A DNA stretch of 64,000 nt from [Clostridium] saccharolyticum WM1 (GCF_000144625.1 NC_014376.1:4550501-4614500), one strand, 5' to 3'; positions 9,620 through 19,048 are shown, numbered from the stretch's first letter. The notes: a model not told the origin generated them from the letters alone. Translations and numbers: made by a program.

Positions 9620-11040
9620 AAATACTATTAGCCGATGATGAACGGCTGATCCGGCTGGGATTAAAAAGCATGATCGAGGAGCTTTATCCTAACGTACACC
9701 GGTTTTTTGAAGTGGAAAACGGAGAAAAGCTTTTAGAACAACTGGAAACGGATATGCCGGACCTGATATTCCTGGATATCCACATGCCAATGCTCACTGG
9801 ACTGCAGGCATTTTCCCGGTTTCATGAGCGGCAGATCCCGGTGGTCATGCTGACCGGATATGCGGAGTTTTCCTATGCACAGGAAGCTTTAAGACTCGGG
9901 GCCATTGACTATCTTTTAAAACCGGCTAGTCTTTACGAAGTCCGGGCCACCATGGAAAAGGCAGCATCTCTTTTTGGAGAGCGGGAGCTTTTGCTGAAAA
10001 AGGATTATGAGCTGGAATTTGAAAAAATTCTGGACCTTTATACATCCATCCGGTTTTTACAGACTCCAAGGCACGTTCTTCCTCCTTACACGGCTGTTCT
10101 TTTTTATATTGACCATTACCACAAAGAAACCTTTAAAAATGACTTGGATGAATTAAATACCATGCTCTCAGCTATCTCCTCCCGCCACGGTGCCAGGTTT
10201 ACATTGACGTTTCTTCCTACAGGGGAAATCTGTTATCTTACCAGCACTGCGGTTCCCCCTGAGGAGTTTCAGAAAGAGCTGATACTATTTCATAAGACCA
10301 GCGGATGTGTTGCAACCGGATTTCACATTTCAGCCGGGGATCTTTCTCAGCTGTTTGCCCAGTTTGAGGCCGTTCAAAAGGCAGAAAGCCTGCGCTTTTG
10401 CGTTGGCCTTGGATCGGTTTTATCAGAAAAAGAACGGCTTACTTTTTCTCTGCTGCTGCCTTTTTCGGATTTGCTGGAAAAGCTTTTGATTGCCCGCCAG
10501 ACAGATGATGTGATAGGTTTTCAGAATCTTCTTCACACACTTTCTCACTTTTCTTATGAAAAAGAGGTTTTTGAACTTTGTGATGATTCCTTAAACCGCA
10601 TTCTGACCATGGAATCCGGTACGCCCGCCAGCATTCTCTCCTATGGCCAGCTTTTGGAATTTTTAAGGCAGATGACTTCTCAAAACCAGAGTATTGACTT
10701 AATTGATAAAATCAACGTTTATATGGAGGAACATTATATGGACCAGATTGGAATCAATACCATAGCAGATATGATAGATATTTCACCCAATTACTTAAGT
10801 AAAATCTATAAATTGAAAACCGGAGAAAAATTTGTTGACCACTTAACCGGCGTCCGCATAAAAAAAGCAATGGAGCTTATGGCAGGGGGACATACTGCCA
10901 CAGTACGGGACACTGCTGAGCGGGTAGGATATTTCAGCACCCGGTACTTTACCAAGGTCTTCTTAAAAAGTACTGGAATCTCACCTTCCGAATATTTAAA
11001 GGGCCATATGCTGAGCGAAGGGAACCCTGCCGTTCCGTAA
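9616..11040 (+). CDS. Response regulator with AraC-type DNA-binding domain, YesN type
   Basis: This is the cytoplasmic partner of the upstream kinase, 474 residues. The receiver domain spans about 1-120 with acidic pair DD at 7-8, phosphoacceptor Asp54 in IFLDIHMPM and the conserved Lys in LLKPAS. A poorly conserved middle region follows, and the last 100 residues carry two AraC helix-turn-helix motifs (IADMIDISPNYLSKIYK and VGYFSTRYFTKVF). Overlap with the kinase and divergence from the galactoside importer suggest that it activates that operon. Confidence 0.95.
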   Translation: MKILLADDERLIRLGLKSMIEELYPNVHRFFEVENGEKLLEQLETDMPDLIFLDIHMPMLTGLQAFSRFHERQIPVVMLTGYAEFSYAQEALRLGAIDYLLKPASLYEVRATMEKAASLFGERELLLKKDYELEFEKILDLYTSIRFLQTPRHVLPPYTAVLFYIDHYHKETFKNDLDELNTMLSAISSRHGARFTLTFLPTGEICYLTSTAVPPEEFQKELILFHKTSGCVATGFHISAGDLSQLFAQFEAVQKAESLRFCVGLGSVLSEKERLTFSLLLPFSDLLEKLLIARQTDDVIGFQNLLHTLSHFSYEKEVFELCDDSLNRILTMESGTPASILSYGQLLEFLRQMTSQNQSIDLIDKINVYMEEHYMDQIGINTIADMIDISPNYLSKIYKLKTGEKFVDHLTGVRIKKAMELMAGGHTATVRDTAERVGYFSTRYFTKVFLKSTGISPSEYLKGHMLSEGNPAVP

Positions 11041-11115
11041 GAGACCAGAGCCGTTTTAGGACTTCCAGCCTATGGAAGATGATACAAATAATTCAAAATA
11101 AGATGCAATTTCTCA

Positions 11116-11172
11116 TATTGACCGAATCGGTTCATGGTGTTATAATCAGATCATAAACCGATTCGGTCAATA
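11116..11172. promoter_or_regulatory. Promoter with two inverted TetR operators
   Basis: A 17-base element at 11116-11132 (TATTGACCGAATCGGTT) is repeated as an exact reverse complement at 11156-11172. Each contains the palindrome ACCGAATCGGT or ACCGATTCGGT, with centres 36 bases apart. Within the left copy TTGACC (11118-11123) forms a -35 box, followed after 17 bases by a consensus TATAAT (11141-11146). A repressor bound at both sites would cover the -35 box and the start of transcription, so the downstream TetR gene is probably self-repressed together with its operon. Confidence 0.85.
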
Positions 11173-11192
11173 TGGTTTCAGAAGGTGAAATT

Positions 11193-11804
11193 ATGGAAAA
11201 ATTGAAAGAACTCTCAGAAGAAAAGCGGCAGCCCATCCTAGAGGCTGCATTAAAGTGTTTCGGAAAGCATGGATACAAAAAGGCCTCCATGGGTGACATT
11301 GCCAAAAGCAGCGGAATATCCAAGCCCATGCTGTTCCATTATTTCGGCACAAAAAAGGATTTATACCTTTCCCTGTCAGAATATGTAAGAAATGTTATGG
11401 TTGACGCATACAAACGAAATGAAATTGACGTATGCGGCGATTTGTTTGAGCGCATCACCGCAGCTTCAAGAATGAAAATGGGCATACTGGAAAAAGATCC
11501 GCACATACTGAAATTTATCATCAGCATGGTTGAAGAAACGGATGAAGAGGTCATTGACATCACAAAAAGGATTATGCCGGAAGCCCAGCGGTTTTCCTAT
11601 GACCTGGTGGTGAAAAAGGAGGACGCGGCTAAATTTAAGGAAGGTGTGGACATTGATGCGGTCATGCGCCTGATGTTCCTGATGGCGGAAGGATACGCCT
11701 ATGAAATGTCCAACGGCCGGTGTGATCTTTTAAAAATCATGGAAGAACTGGAAAAAACCATGCACATGCTGAAAAGCAACCTATATAAGGAGGAATACCT
11801 GTGA
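11193..11804 (+). CDS. TetR/AcrR-family transcriptional regulator
   Basis: This is a ligand-responsive repressor of 203 residues. The helix-turn-helix covers about residues 15-60 (ALKCFGKHGYKKASMGDIA, then SGISKPMLFHYFGTKK), followed by an all-helical ligand domain. The ATG at 11193 is preferred because AGGTGA lies five bases upstream; the ATG at 11172 overlaps the operator and has no ribosome site. It overlaps the next gene by four bases (GTGA). Paired operators in its promoter imply autorepression of the whole five-gene operon. The inducer may be the compound handled by the downstream enzyme and exporter, which is inference. Confidence 0.93.
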   Translation: MEKLKELSEEKRQPILEAALKCFGKHGYKKASMGDIAKSSGISKPMLFHYFGTKKDLYLSLSEYVRNVMVDAYKRNEIDVCGDLFERITAASRMKMGILEKDPHILKFIISMVEETDEEVIDITKRIMPEAQRFSYDLVVKKEDAAKFKEGVDIDAVMRLMFLMAEGYAYEMSNGRCDLLKIMEELEKTMHMLKSNLYKEEYL

Positions 11805-14305
11805 AGTATATACTGAAAATTCAGGATAAAGAGGCCGGTTCCATCAGGATATCCGGCGGCAAGGGAGCCAGTCTTTCAAGGCTGACCCAGCGGTTCCCGG
11901 AAAAGGTTCCGGATGGTTTTATTATTACAACAGAATTTTTTAAATACTATATCCAGCCTGCCGTCATCCATGTCCAGGATGATATAAAATCTGCGGTTGC
12001 CGGACTGACGCTGCCCGCCGATGCAGTAAAATTGATCCAATCCGCCTATGAAGACCTTGGGGAGAACATTTCCGTTGCCGTCCGTTCCTCCGCCACGGCG
12101 GAGGATCTGCCGGATGCTTCCTTTGCCGGCCAGCAGGACACTTTTTTAAACGTCTCCGGTTTTCAAGCCGTAACAAAAGCCGTCATCAACTGCTTTGCCT
12201 CCCTGTATAACCAGAGAGCAGTTTCTTACCGGGCCAAAAACGGGTTTGACGAAAGTGAAGTCCAAATGGCTGTAGTCGTGCAAAAGATGGTGGTGGCAAA
12301 GGCGGCAGGGGTTATGTTTACCGCCGATCCCATAACCTCCGACCGTTTTACAACTGCCATTGAAGCAGTGGAAGGACTTGGGGAAGAACTGGTGTCCGGT
12401 CGTAAGACCCCGGTTACATGGACGGTCAAGGGTGGTACCGCAAAGAAAAGAAACGGCGCAGAGTCATGTCTTACCGAAGCCCAGGTAACCGCTCTTTCTT
12501 CCATAGGGAAAAAGATCGAAAAGGAATTCGGCAGCCCCCAGGACATTGAATGGTGCTTTGACGGACAAAGGTTTTACATTGTCCAGTCCCGGGCAATCAC
12601 CACCCTTTTTCCCTGCCCTTCCTCTCCCGATGGCTTTAAACGCTGCTTTATCTCCGTGGGACATTTACAGATGATGACCGACACCATGCTGCCCCTTGGC
12701 ATGTCTTTTTGGAAATTGATGTCAGAAACTGTAAACATCACGGAGATTGGCGGCCGGCCTTATATGGAGATCACCCATAATCTGAATAGCCCGGCAGGCA
12801 AAGCTCTGGTGAGGCAAAAGCTTTCCAATTCCGATGAGCTGATGAACCACGCATTTCATCAGGTTCTGGAAAGAAAGGATTATATTAAATCCATTCCCAA
12901 AGGTCAGAAAAGCGAGTTTGCAATACCAAAGTATGTGATCAAATGTATCATTGCCGGATTGAAAATTTACCGGAAAAACAATCCGGCCATCATTGACGGC
13001 TACAACCGCCGTATGGAAGCAATAATCCAAAAAACCAGAAATGAACTTGCAGGCCGAAGCGGCAAAGCGGCGATCGATTACATGATAAACGATATGGAAA
13101 ATCTCATGAAGAGCCTGTTTGACCCGGATGGTTTTGGCCCGCTTATGGTGACGTTCTTCCTTACAAAGCCTATTGATAAGGCTGGAAAACTCCTTCTTGG
13201 AAAGGAACATATAAGCGTTGATGTATCTAAATCCGTAAAGGGGAACATCACCTCGGAAATGGGTTTTTCCGTCAGCCGTATTGCAGATGCAGCCAGAGAT
13301 TATCCGGAAGTTTTAAAATATCTTGAAACAGCCGGAGATAAATTTCGGATTGAGGATTTAAAGAGACAGCAGGGCGGAGAGGATGCCGCAAAAGCCTTTG
13401 AAGAATTCTTCTCACGGTATGGAATGCGCTGTCCCGGAGAGATCGACATCGCAAAACCCCGGTTTGCGGAAGCGCCTGGAAAAATCCTTCCCACCGTATT
13501 GGCCGACGTAAGGCTCCCCAAGGGCCACGCAGAGCGAAGGCTCCTTCAGGGACAGAGAGAAAGCGAGGAAGCGGGAAAGGCCTTGGTTTTGGCTGCCAAA
13601 AAGAAATGGGGAGCCAGGAAAGCCAGGAAGCTGGCAAAACAGCTTTCCTTTTACCGGAATTTCTTAGGCCTGCGGGAATCCCCGAAATATTACTGGATGA
13701 AACGCTATTGGGAATACAAACAGGCGATCATCCGGGAATCTGAAAAGCTGGTGGAAAAAGGCAGACTGAGAAATGTGGAGGATGTTTTCTATTTAAGCCT
13801 TCCGGAGCTGGCCGGCTTATTTTCAGGAGAATGGAAACCCGATTATATAAAAATTGATGCAATGCGTGCAGATTATGAAAGGTACGCCTCCCTGACTCCG
13901 CCCCGCTTAATCTTCTCCGACGGGGAAGTGGTGGAAGGAGAATACAAACGCAAGGTCCCGAATGGGGCACTGCCCGGGCTTGCCGTATCGGGAGGTGTGG
14001 CAGAGGGCCGGGCCAGGGTCATCCTGGACATCGCAGAGGCCGGAAAAATAGAAAAAGGCGATATTCTGGTGACCAAATTTACTGACCCCAGCTGGACACC
14101 AGCCTTTATCTCCGTAAGCGGACTTGTTACGGAGGTAGGCGGAATGGCTACCCACGGTGCGGTTATCACACGGGAATACGGCCTGCCCGCGGTGGTAGGT
14201 GTGACCGATGCTACAAAACAAATAATGGATGGAGACCGGATCCGTGTAAACGGCAATCTGGGGTATGTAGAGTTTTTGGAGTTAAGAAAGGAGGCTCTCC
14301 AGTGA
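11801..14305 (+). CDS. PEP-utilising enzyme of rifampicin-phosphotransferase-like architecture
   Basis: This is an 834-residue phosphotransferase of the PEP synthase/PPDK/Rph superfamily. An ATP-grasp-like pyruvate-phosphate-dikinase domain fills about 1-290 (GGKGASLSRL, VRSSATAEDLPDASFAGQQ, QDIEWCFDG). The middle has MTDTMLPLGMSFWKL and no recognisable PEP-binding TIM barrel. The swivelling His domain lies at the C-terminus, with GMATHGAVITREYGLPAVVG near 783 and the phospho-carrier His in THGA. That order (ATP domain, central domain, terminal His domain) is that of rifampicin phosphotransferase; true PEP synthase has an internal His domain and a C-terminal barrel. GTG start with AAGGAGG upstream. 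It sits between a TetR gene and an ABC-2 exporter, suggesting modification or detoxification of a small molecule. The substrate is unknown. Confidence 0.8.
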   Translation: MKYILKIQDKEAGSIRISGGKGASLSRLTQRFPEKVPDGFIITTEFFKYYIQPAVIHVQDDIKSAVAGLTLPADAVKLIQSAYEDLGENISVAVRSSATAEDLPDASFAGQQDTFLNVSGFQAVTKAVINCFASLYNQRAVSYRAKNGFDESEVQMAVVVQKMVVAKAAGVMFTADPITSDRFTTAIEAVEGLGEELVSGRKTPVTWTVKGGTAKKRNGAESCLTEAQVTALSSIGKKIEKEFGSPQDIEWCFDGQRFYIVQSRAITTLFPCPSSPDGFKRCFISVGHLQMMTDTMLPLGMSFWKLMSETVNITEIGGRPYMEITHNLNSPAGKALVRQKLSNSDELMNHAFHQVLERKDYIKSIPKGQKSEFAIPKYVIKCIIAGLKIYRKNNPAIIDGYNRRMEAIIQKTRNELAGRSGKAAIDYMINDMENLMKSLFDPDGFGPLMVTFFLTKPIDKAGKLLLGKEHISVDVSKSVKGNITSEMGFSVSRIADAARDYPEVLKYLETAGDKFRIEDLKRQQGGEDAAKAFEEFFSRYGMRCPGEIDIAKPRFAEAPGKILPTVLADVRLPKGHAERRLLQGQRESEEAGKALVLAAKKKWGARKARKLAKQLSFYRNFLGLRESPKYYWMKRYWEYKQAIIRESEKLVEKGRLRNVEDVFYLSLPELAGLFSGEWKPDYIKIDAMRADYERYASLTPPRLIFSDGEVVEGEYKRKVPNGALPGLAVSGGVAEGRARVILDIAEAGKIEKGDILVTKFTDPSWTPAFISVSGLVTEVGGMATHGAVITREYGLPAVVGVTDATKQIMDGDRIRVNGNLGYVEFLELRKEALQ

Positions 14306-15174
14306 AAGCAATTCATATTAAAAACCTTACCAAGAGCTATGGGGATCACAGGGGCATTGAGGATGTGAGCTTTTCCGTTGAAGAGGGGGAGATTTTCGGA
14401 TTTATCGGACCAAATGGGGCAGGCAAATCCACTACCATCCGCACGCTTCTGGCCCTGATCCGTCCCACCTCCGGCAGTGCGGAGATCTTTGGCAGGGACT
14501 GTATCAGACAGGCAGCAGAAATCGCAAAGGATGTGGGATATCTGCCAGGAGAGTCCGCCTATTATGACAATATGACGGTCCGGGAGCTGGTAAAGTATGC
14601 GGCGGATTTATATGGCGTAAAGAACGATGATAAAATAAAAGAGCTTTCCAGGCGCTTAAACCTGGATTTGTCCCGGAAAATCGCCGACTTATCCCTCGGC
14701 AACAAAAAGAAAGCCGGAATCCTGTGTGCCTTGCTCCATTCTCCCAGGCTCATTCTATTAGACGAACCCACCAGCGGTTTAGACCCCCTGGTCCAGCAGG
14801 AGTTTTTTGAGATTTTAAAAGAAGAAAACAAACGTGGCGCAACGATCTTCTTTTCTTCCCACGTCCTGTCAGAAGTGCAGAAAGTCTGCGGCCGGGTGGC
14901 CATTTTAAAGGAAGGAAAAATAATCGGTGTACAGAAAATCAGCCAGCTTCGGGCCAACAGTCATAAAAAGATCAGCGTTACGGCAGAGGAAATACCGGCA
15001 GGATTTTTTGACCTTGGGGGGATTACCAATTATCATCAGGAAGGCAATGGCGCCTCATTCCTGTTTATGGGGAATATGGGAGAGATCCTGGCAAAACTAT
15101 CCGCATTAAAAGTCCATGACCTTTTTATCGAAGAACCGGCGCTGGAAGAAATTTTTATGCACTATTACAGGTGA
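14302..15174 (+). CDS. ABC transporter ATP-binding protein (ABC-2 exporter type)
   Basis: This is the nucleotide-binding subunit of an exporter, 290 residues. Walker A is GPNGAGKST near residue 36, the signature is LSLGNKKKAG, Walker B is LILLDEPTSGLD and the H-loop His follows in FFSSHVLS. The signature has Leu-Gly in place of the usual Ser-Gly-Gly, a common variant in this CcmA/NatA-like group. A GTG start overlaps the preceding stop codon (GTGA). It would power the two membrane proteins encoded next. Confidence 0.93.
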   Translation: MKAIHIKNLTKSYGDHRGIEDVSFSVEEGEIFGFIGPNGAGKSTTIRTLLALIRPTSGSAEIFGRDCIRQAAEIAKDVGYLPGESAYYDNMTVRELVKYAADLYGVKNDDKIKELSRRLNLDLSRKIADLSLGNKKKAGILCALLHSPRLILLDEPTSGLDPLVQQEFFEILKEENKRGATIFFSSHVLSEVQKVCGRVAILKEGKIIGVQKISQLRANSHKKISVTAEEIPAGFFDLGGITNYHQEGNGASFLFMGNMGEILAKLSALKVHDLFIEEPALEEIFMHYYR

Positions 15175-15184
15175 GGTGACGGGG

Positions 15185-15982
15185 ATGACTGTATTTAAAT
15201 ATGAACTGAAACAGTTAAAGAAAAATATTATCATCTGGTCCCTGTCTATGGGCGGTCTGATCTTTCTCATGCTTCCCACTTACCTTGGTTTTATCTCTGG
15301 GGCAGATGAAATGATGGCGGGGGCCATAAATAACAACTCCATGTTTGAAGCCTTAGGAGTTAGTGCTGCCTTTGTAATGACCCCCCTTGGCATGTTCAGC
15401 TTTTTAAACCTCTTTGCTATGACAGCGGCGGCAATTCACGGAATGAGCATTGCTTTTTCCTCCCACACCAAAGAATTTGTAAACAAATCAGCTGAATTTC
15501 TGCTGACTAAGCCCCATTCCAGAAGCAGGGTATTTTTTAGCAAGCTTCTTGCCTGTACAGCAGACAGCCTGATTGTGGGAACCGCTTATATCATAGGAGC
15601 TGCACTCGCCCTTCTTACCGTAAAAGGCATTTCCATTGATTGGAGGGCATTCCTTCTCATAGGAAAATCCCTTGTGCTGGTAGAGCTGATGTTTGTGGTT
15701 TTGGGGACAGCTGCAGGAACGTTTTTTCCCAATGTGCGGACTCCTGTACTTTTATCTTCCTGCGTCATGTTTGCCTTATTCTGTTTAAGCTCCATGTCAA
15801 AAAAGATCCAGGTACCGGTGCTGGGATATTTCACCCCTTTTGCATTCTTTGATCCTGTAAGCATCGCTGAAACCGGATTTTACCAGTGGAATTTCGTGGT
15901 GTGGTATGTGATCCTGGCCGGGGGGCTGCTGTATGTCAGCAGCAGTGCATACCGGAAAAAAGATATTGTATTTGGAGGCTGA
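15185..15982 (+). CDS. ABC-2 type transporter permease, first subunit
   Basis: This is a 265-residue membrane protein with six hydrophobic segments and an amphipathic N-terminus (MTVFKYELKQLKKNIIIWSL) typical of ABC-2 permeases. The ATG at 15185 is chosen because GAGGTGACGGGG lies just before it; a longer in-frame start would run back into the ATPase gene. It is paired with the following permease, so the exporter is probably a heterodimer of membrane subunits. Confidence 0.88.
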   Translation: MTVFKYELKQLKKNIIIWSLSMGGLIFLMLPTYLGFISGADEMMAGAINNNSMFEALGVSAAFVMTPLGMFSFLNLFAMTAAAIHGMSIAFSSHTKEFVNKSAEFLLTKPHSRSRVFFSKLLACTADSLIVGTAYIIGAALALLTVKGISIDWRAFLLIGKSLVLVELMFVVLGTAAGTFFPNVRTPVLLSSCVMFALFCLSSMSKKIQVPVLGYFTPFAFFDPVSIAETGFYQWNFVVWYVILAGGLLYVSSSAYRKKDIVFGG

Positions 15983-15984
15983 AC

Positions 15985-16782
15985 ATGAAGACGATATATT
16001 TAAAAGAGCTGAAATTAACAAGAAAGCTGTTGATGATATGGCTGGTGCTGGTGATAATGCTGACAGGATTTGCAGCAATAGAATTTGTGGTGCTAAAGGA
16101 TGCTATGGGGGAAATCGCAAAAATGGCGGAAGACTTCCCAAAGATCATATTGATTTTATTCGGACTGAATGGGATAAAAATTGACACTCCCCTGGGGGCC
16201 TATCAGTGCATGGTATTCTGGACCGGCTTACTGGCCTTCTTTTATGCGGGATTTGCAGGGGTATTTGCTGTTTCCAGGGAAGAAACGTTTGGCACCAGCG
16301 AGTTCCTGTTCACAAAGCCTTATAAACGTTCCGCCATCATCTGGGCGAAAATCGGAGCGGCAGTAACAAATCTTGGGGTGTTTTCCCTTACCATGGGGAT
16401 CATGTCGTATTTGTGCATCATCCTGCCGCTGGGAGATACCAGCTTTACCGGCATTCATATCCTCACTACCGCCGGAATGTTTCTGATACAAACGGTGCTT
16501 TTCACCACCGGACTGTTTATCTCCAGCCTTGCCAATAACTATAAATCCGCAAGCCTTTTTACAATGCTTGCGGTTGCGGGATTTTATGGGGCCAGCTTTG
16601 CCCTTGATTACGCCGGCATAAGAAATTTCCTAAACGTGCTGACACCGATTGGCTATTTTAATGTGGTATCCATTTCAGAACACGGGTTGAATCCTTTTTA
16701 TATCCTGCTTTCCATGGGGATCACTCTGGCAGGGTGTATCATGGCCGCCGGTCTTTATGAAAAGAGGGATCTGCGCCATTGA
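15985..16782 (+). CDS. ABC-2 type transporter permease, second subunit
   Basis: This is a 265-residue membrane protein with about six hydrophobic segments and the same KxLKxxxK-type N-terminus as its upstream neighbour (MKTIYLKELKLTRK). The ATG at 15985 has TTTGGAGG upstream and starts two bases after the previous stop codon. It is the last gene of the TetR-phosphotransferase-exporter operon. The exported compound is unknown; self-protection against an antibiotic is one possibility. Confidence 0.88.
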   Translation: MKTIYLKELKLTRKLLMIWLVLVIMLTGFAAIEFVVLKDAMGEIAKMAEDFPKIILILFGLNGIKIDTPLGAYQCMVFWTGLLAFFYAGFAGVFAVSREETFGTSEFLFTKPYKRSAIIWAKIGAAVTNLGVFSLTMGIMSYLCIILPLGDTSFTGIHILTTAGMFLIQTVLFTTGLFISSLANNYKSASLFTMLAVAGFYGASFALDYAGIRNFLNVLTPIGYFNVVSISEHGLNPFYILLSMGITLAGCIMAAGLYEKRDLRH

Positions 16783-16799
16783 GGAAAATAATAATAGCA

Positions 16800-16832
16800 G
16801 AGGAACCGGGCTTTTCAATAGCCCAGTTCCTC
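16800..16832 (-). terminator. Terminator at the 3' end of the LUD gene
   Basis: A 13-bp stem (16800-16812 with 16820-16832, one G.U wobble when read on the minus strand) with a 7-base loop is followed on the minus strand by the U-rich TGCTATTATTATTTTCC. The stem overlaps the last codons of the LUD coding sequence. It may also stop the converging exporter operon, although the plus-strand tail is less U-rich. Confidence 0.7.
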
Positions 16833-17432
16833 ATTTACAAGGATCACTTTGATCCTGTCTTTTATAAACTGGCCTGCAATCAGAACAAAATCATTGCAGA
16901 TTCTCTCCTTATGTCTGCAGTCTACGCAGCGCCCAAGGGCTGCGCAGGGAGTTGCCTTGTTAAGACGCTTGGCATCCAGGGGCGCTGCAATCTGCCTGGC
17001 TCGTTTAACCGCAGCATCCACATCTTCCGTAATTTTATTCACTCCTGCAACAACGATGACCTGTTTCGGGCCGTATAGCATGGGAGCCACCCGGCTGCCG
17101 TTGCCGTCAATGTTAAAAAGCGTTCCATCCATAGTAACTGCATTAACTCCCGTAAGAAAGGTATCAGCCGAAAAATTCTTCAAGTATATCTCTCTTTTGC
17201 CTTCTTTTGTAAGGGAAGGGTCAAACTTATCCAGAAAGTTTACCTTTCTTTTCCTCAAATCATCAAACACTTCCATTTGTTCCAGGGTAACGGAATCCCC
17301 GCAGCCTACGGTAGTTCCATCTGCAATAAGCGTTCTCAATAGTTCCAATAGTTCTTTTTTATCCTGAACCTGAAAACCTGCCATGTTATTCCGCTGCAGG
17401 TTCTTTATCAGGGAAGGGGGATAAAGCTCCAT
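16815..17432 (-). CDS. LUD-domain protein (lactate-utilisation LutC-like)
   Basis: This is a 205-residue cytoplasmic protein of the LUD (DUF162) family, related to LutC and to the C-terminal part of LutB, proteins linked to lactate oxidation. Visible features are VGCGDSVTL near residue 40, NAVTMDGTLFNIDGNGSRVAP and GPKQVIVVAGVNKI; a Cys-rich stretch CAALGRCVDC near the C-terminus could bind metal. The ATG at 17432 is chosen for TTTGGAGG upstream; an in-frame TTG at 17447 overlaps that ribosome site. It follows the PutP-type symporter on the same strand after 65 bases. Lone LUD proteins like this have no firmly established reaction. Confidence 0.85.
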   Translation of the reverse strand: MELYPPSLIKNLQRNNMAGFQVQDKKELLELLRTLIADGTTVGCGDSVTLEQMEVFDDLRKRKVNFLDKFDPSLTKEGKREIYLKNFSADTFLTGVNAVTMDGTLFNIDGNGSRVAPMLYGPKQVIVVAGVNKITEDVDAAVKRARQIAAPLDAKRLNKATPCAALGRCVDCRHKERICNDFVLIAGQFIKDRIKVILVNEELGY

Positions 17433-17497
17433 AAATATTTCCTCCAAAGCATCCTGTTCTTTCCGGTCAGCAGGCGGTCTTCTGATAGGAGCGCATG

Positions 17498-19048
17498 TTA
17501 CTGTTCAGCCGTAGTTTTACCAACTGATTCAAATTCCTGATAAATCTCTTTGGAAGGCGGTGCTGTAACCAGTGATACGATAATGATAGCAGCGCATGCT
17601 GCAGTAAAGGCCGGGAGAAGTTCATAAATATTCCATATTCCGCCTAATGGACGTACTGCATATTTCCAAATAAACACCATAACACCACCTGATACCATAC
17701 CGGCAATGGCGCCCCATAGATTGCTGCGCTTCCAGAACAGAGCAAAAAGCATTACCGGTCCGAAGGAGGCACCAAAGCCTGCCCAGGCAAAGGAAACAAT
17801 AGTGAACACAGAGCTGTCAGGATCCCAGGCCAGAATCACACCAACCAGGGCCACTCCAATCACCGTAAGCCTTGCAACCAATTTAGAAGCTTTTGCGCTT
17901 ACTTTAACCTTAAAAAAGTCCTGCAAAAGATTCTGGGATACACCGGAAGCTGCAGTTAAAAGCTGGGAATCCGCGGTTGACATGGTACAAGCCAGGATTC
18001 CCGCCAGAACCACGCCTGCAACGATGGCTAATAAGAACCCGTTTCTCCCCAAAATATCTGCCAGTCTGATGATAACGGTTTCTGCATCAGACCCGGTTGA
18101 CAGCATGGGAATATGGCCCGCAATGGAAACACTGTATCCGATGATTCCAATGAGAATCGCAACGAACATGGAAATAACCACCCATACCGAAGCAATTCGG
18201 CGGGAAGTCTTAAGCATATCTTCATCACTGACAGCCATAAAGCGCAGCAGGATATGAGGCATTCCGAAATACCCCAGCCCCCAGGCCATGGTGGAGATAA
18301 TAGATAGAAAACCGTATGGAGAAGCACTGCCTTCCCACATGTCGTGAACCTGGGTCATGCTTAAATAGCCCTCAAGAGACCGGGCATTCTCCATAACATT
18401 GTTCCAGCCCCCGGAGGCGGAAATTCCGAAAAAAACTATGATGACCAGTGAAATGCTCATGACAATGCTTTGGATTAAATCTGTGGTCGATACAGCCATA
18501 AATCCGCCCATCACGGTATAACCCACAATGACGGCCGCTCCTGCAATCATGGCACCATGGTAATCAATCTGAAACAGACTGTGAAACAGCGTGCCTACGG
18601 CCTTGAAACCGGATGCAGTATATGGAATGAAAAAGATCAGAATAATGACAGCAGAAATACACATCAGGAAGTTTTTATCATCCCGGTAACGCCTTGAAAA
18701 AAAGTCAGGAATGGTAATGGCATTGCACACCACCGAATACCGGCGAAGCCGTTTCGCAACGAGCAGCCAGTTTAAATAGGTACCCACAGCCAGACCAATG
18801 GCGGTCCAACCTGCATCTGCGATTCCGGTTAAATAAGCAACTCCGGGAAGTCCCATAAGCAGCCAGCTGCTCATATCAGAGGCTTCTGCGCTCATGGCCG
18901 TAACCAGAGGACCAAGCTTCCTTCCACCCAGATAAAACTCATCGGCAGAATCACCGCCCCCCTTTTTGCTGTAATAAAATCCTATGTAGACCATACCGAT
19001 CAGATAAATGATAATAGCGGATAAAATCCCTGCCTGCCCTATGCTCAT
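17498..19048 (-). CDS. putP: Sodium/proline-type symporter (SSS family)
   Basis: This is a 516-residue membrane transporter of the sodium:solute symporter family, importing proline or a related compound with sodium. It has about 13 hydrophobic segments; family features are the N-terminal FYSKKGGGDSADEFYLGGRKLGP, the segment MSAEASDMSSWLLMGLPG and CTMSTADSQLLTAASGVSQNL in the later half, all close to PutP. AGGAGGGAACG precedes the ATG. It has its own promoter and probably co-transcribes the LUD gene. A TetR regulator lies just upstream on the same strand. Confidence 0.92.
   Translation of the reverse strand: MSIGQAGILSAIIIYLIGMVYIGFYYSKKGGGDSADEFYLGGRKLGPLVTAMSAEASDMSSWLLMGLPGVAYLTGIADAGWTAIGLAVGTYLNWLLVAKRLRRYSVVCNAITIPDFFSRRYRDDKNFLMCISAVIILIFFIPYTASGFKAVGTLFHSLFQIDYHGAMIAGAAVIVGYTVMGGFMAVSTTDLIQSIVMSISLVIIVFFGISASGGWNNVMENARSLEGYLSMTQVHDMWEGSASPYGFLSIISTMAWGLGYFGMPHILLRFMAVSDEDMLKTSRRIASVWVVISMFVAILIGIIGYSVSIAGHIPMLSTGSDAETVIIRLADILGRNGFLLAIVAGVVLAGILACTMSTADSQLLTAASGVSQNLLQDFFKVKVSAKASKLVARLTVIGVALVGVILAWDPDSSVFTIVSFAWAGFGASFGPVMLFALFWKRSNLWGAIAGMVSGGVMVFIWKYAVRPLGGIWNIYELLPAFTAACAAIIIVSLVTAPPSKEIYQEFESVGKTTAEQ

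Noticed and set aside
11801..14305. Calling the large PEP-utilising enzyme a true PEP synthase or PPDK
   Set aside because: The His domain lies at the C-terminus and no PEP-binding TIM barrel follows it, so the Rph-like order fits better.
13873..14349. Minus-strand open frame opposite the end of the phosphotransferase-like gene
   Set aside because: Low-complexity Ser/Thr/Pro composition typical of an antisense shadow, overlapping two real genes.
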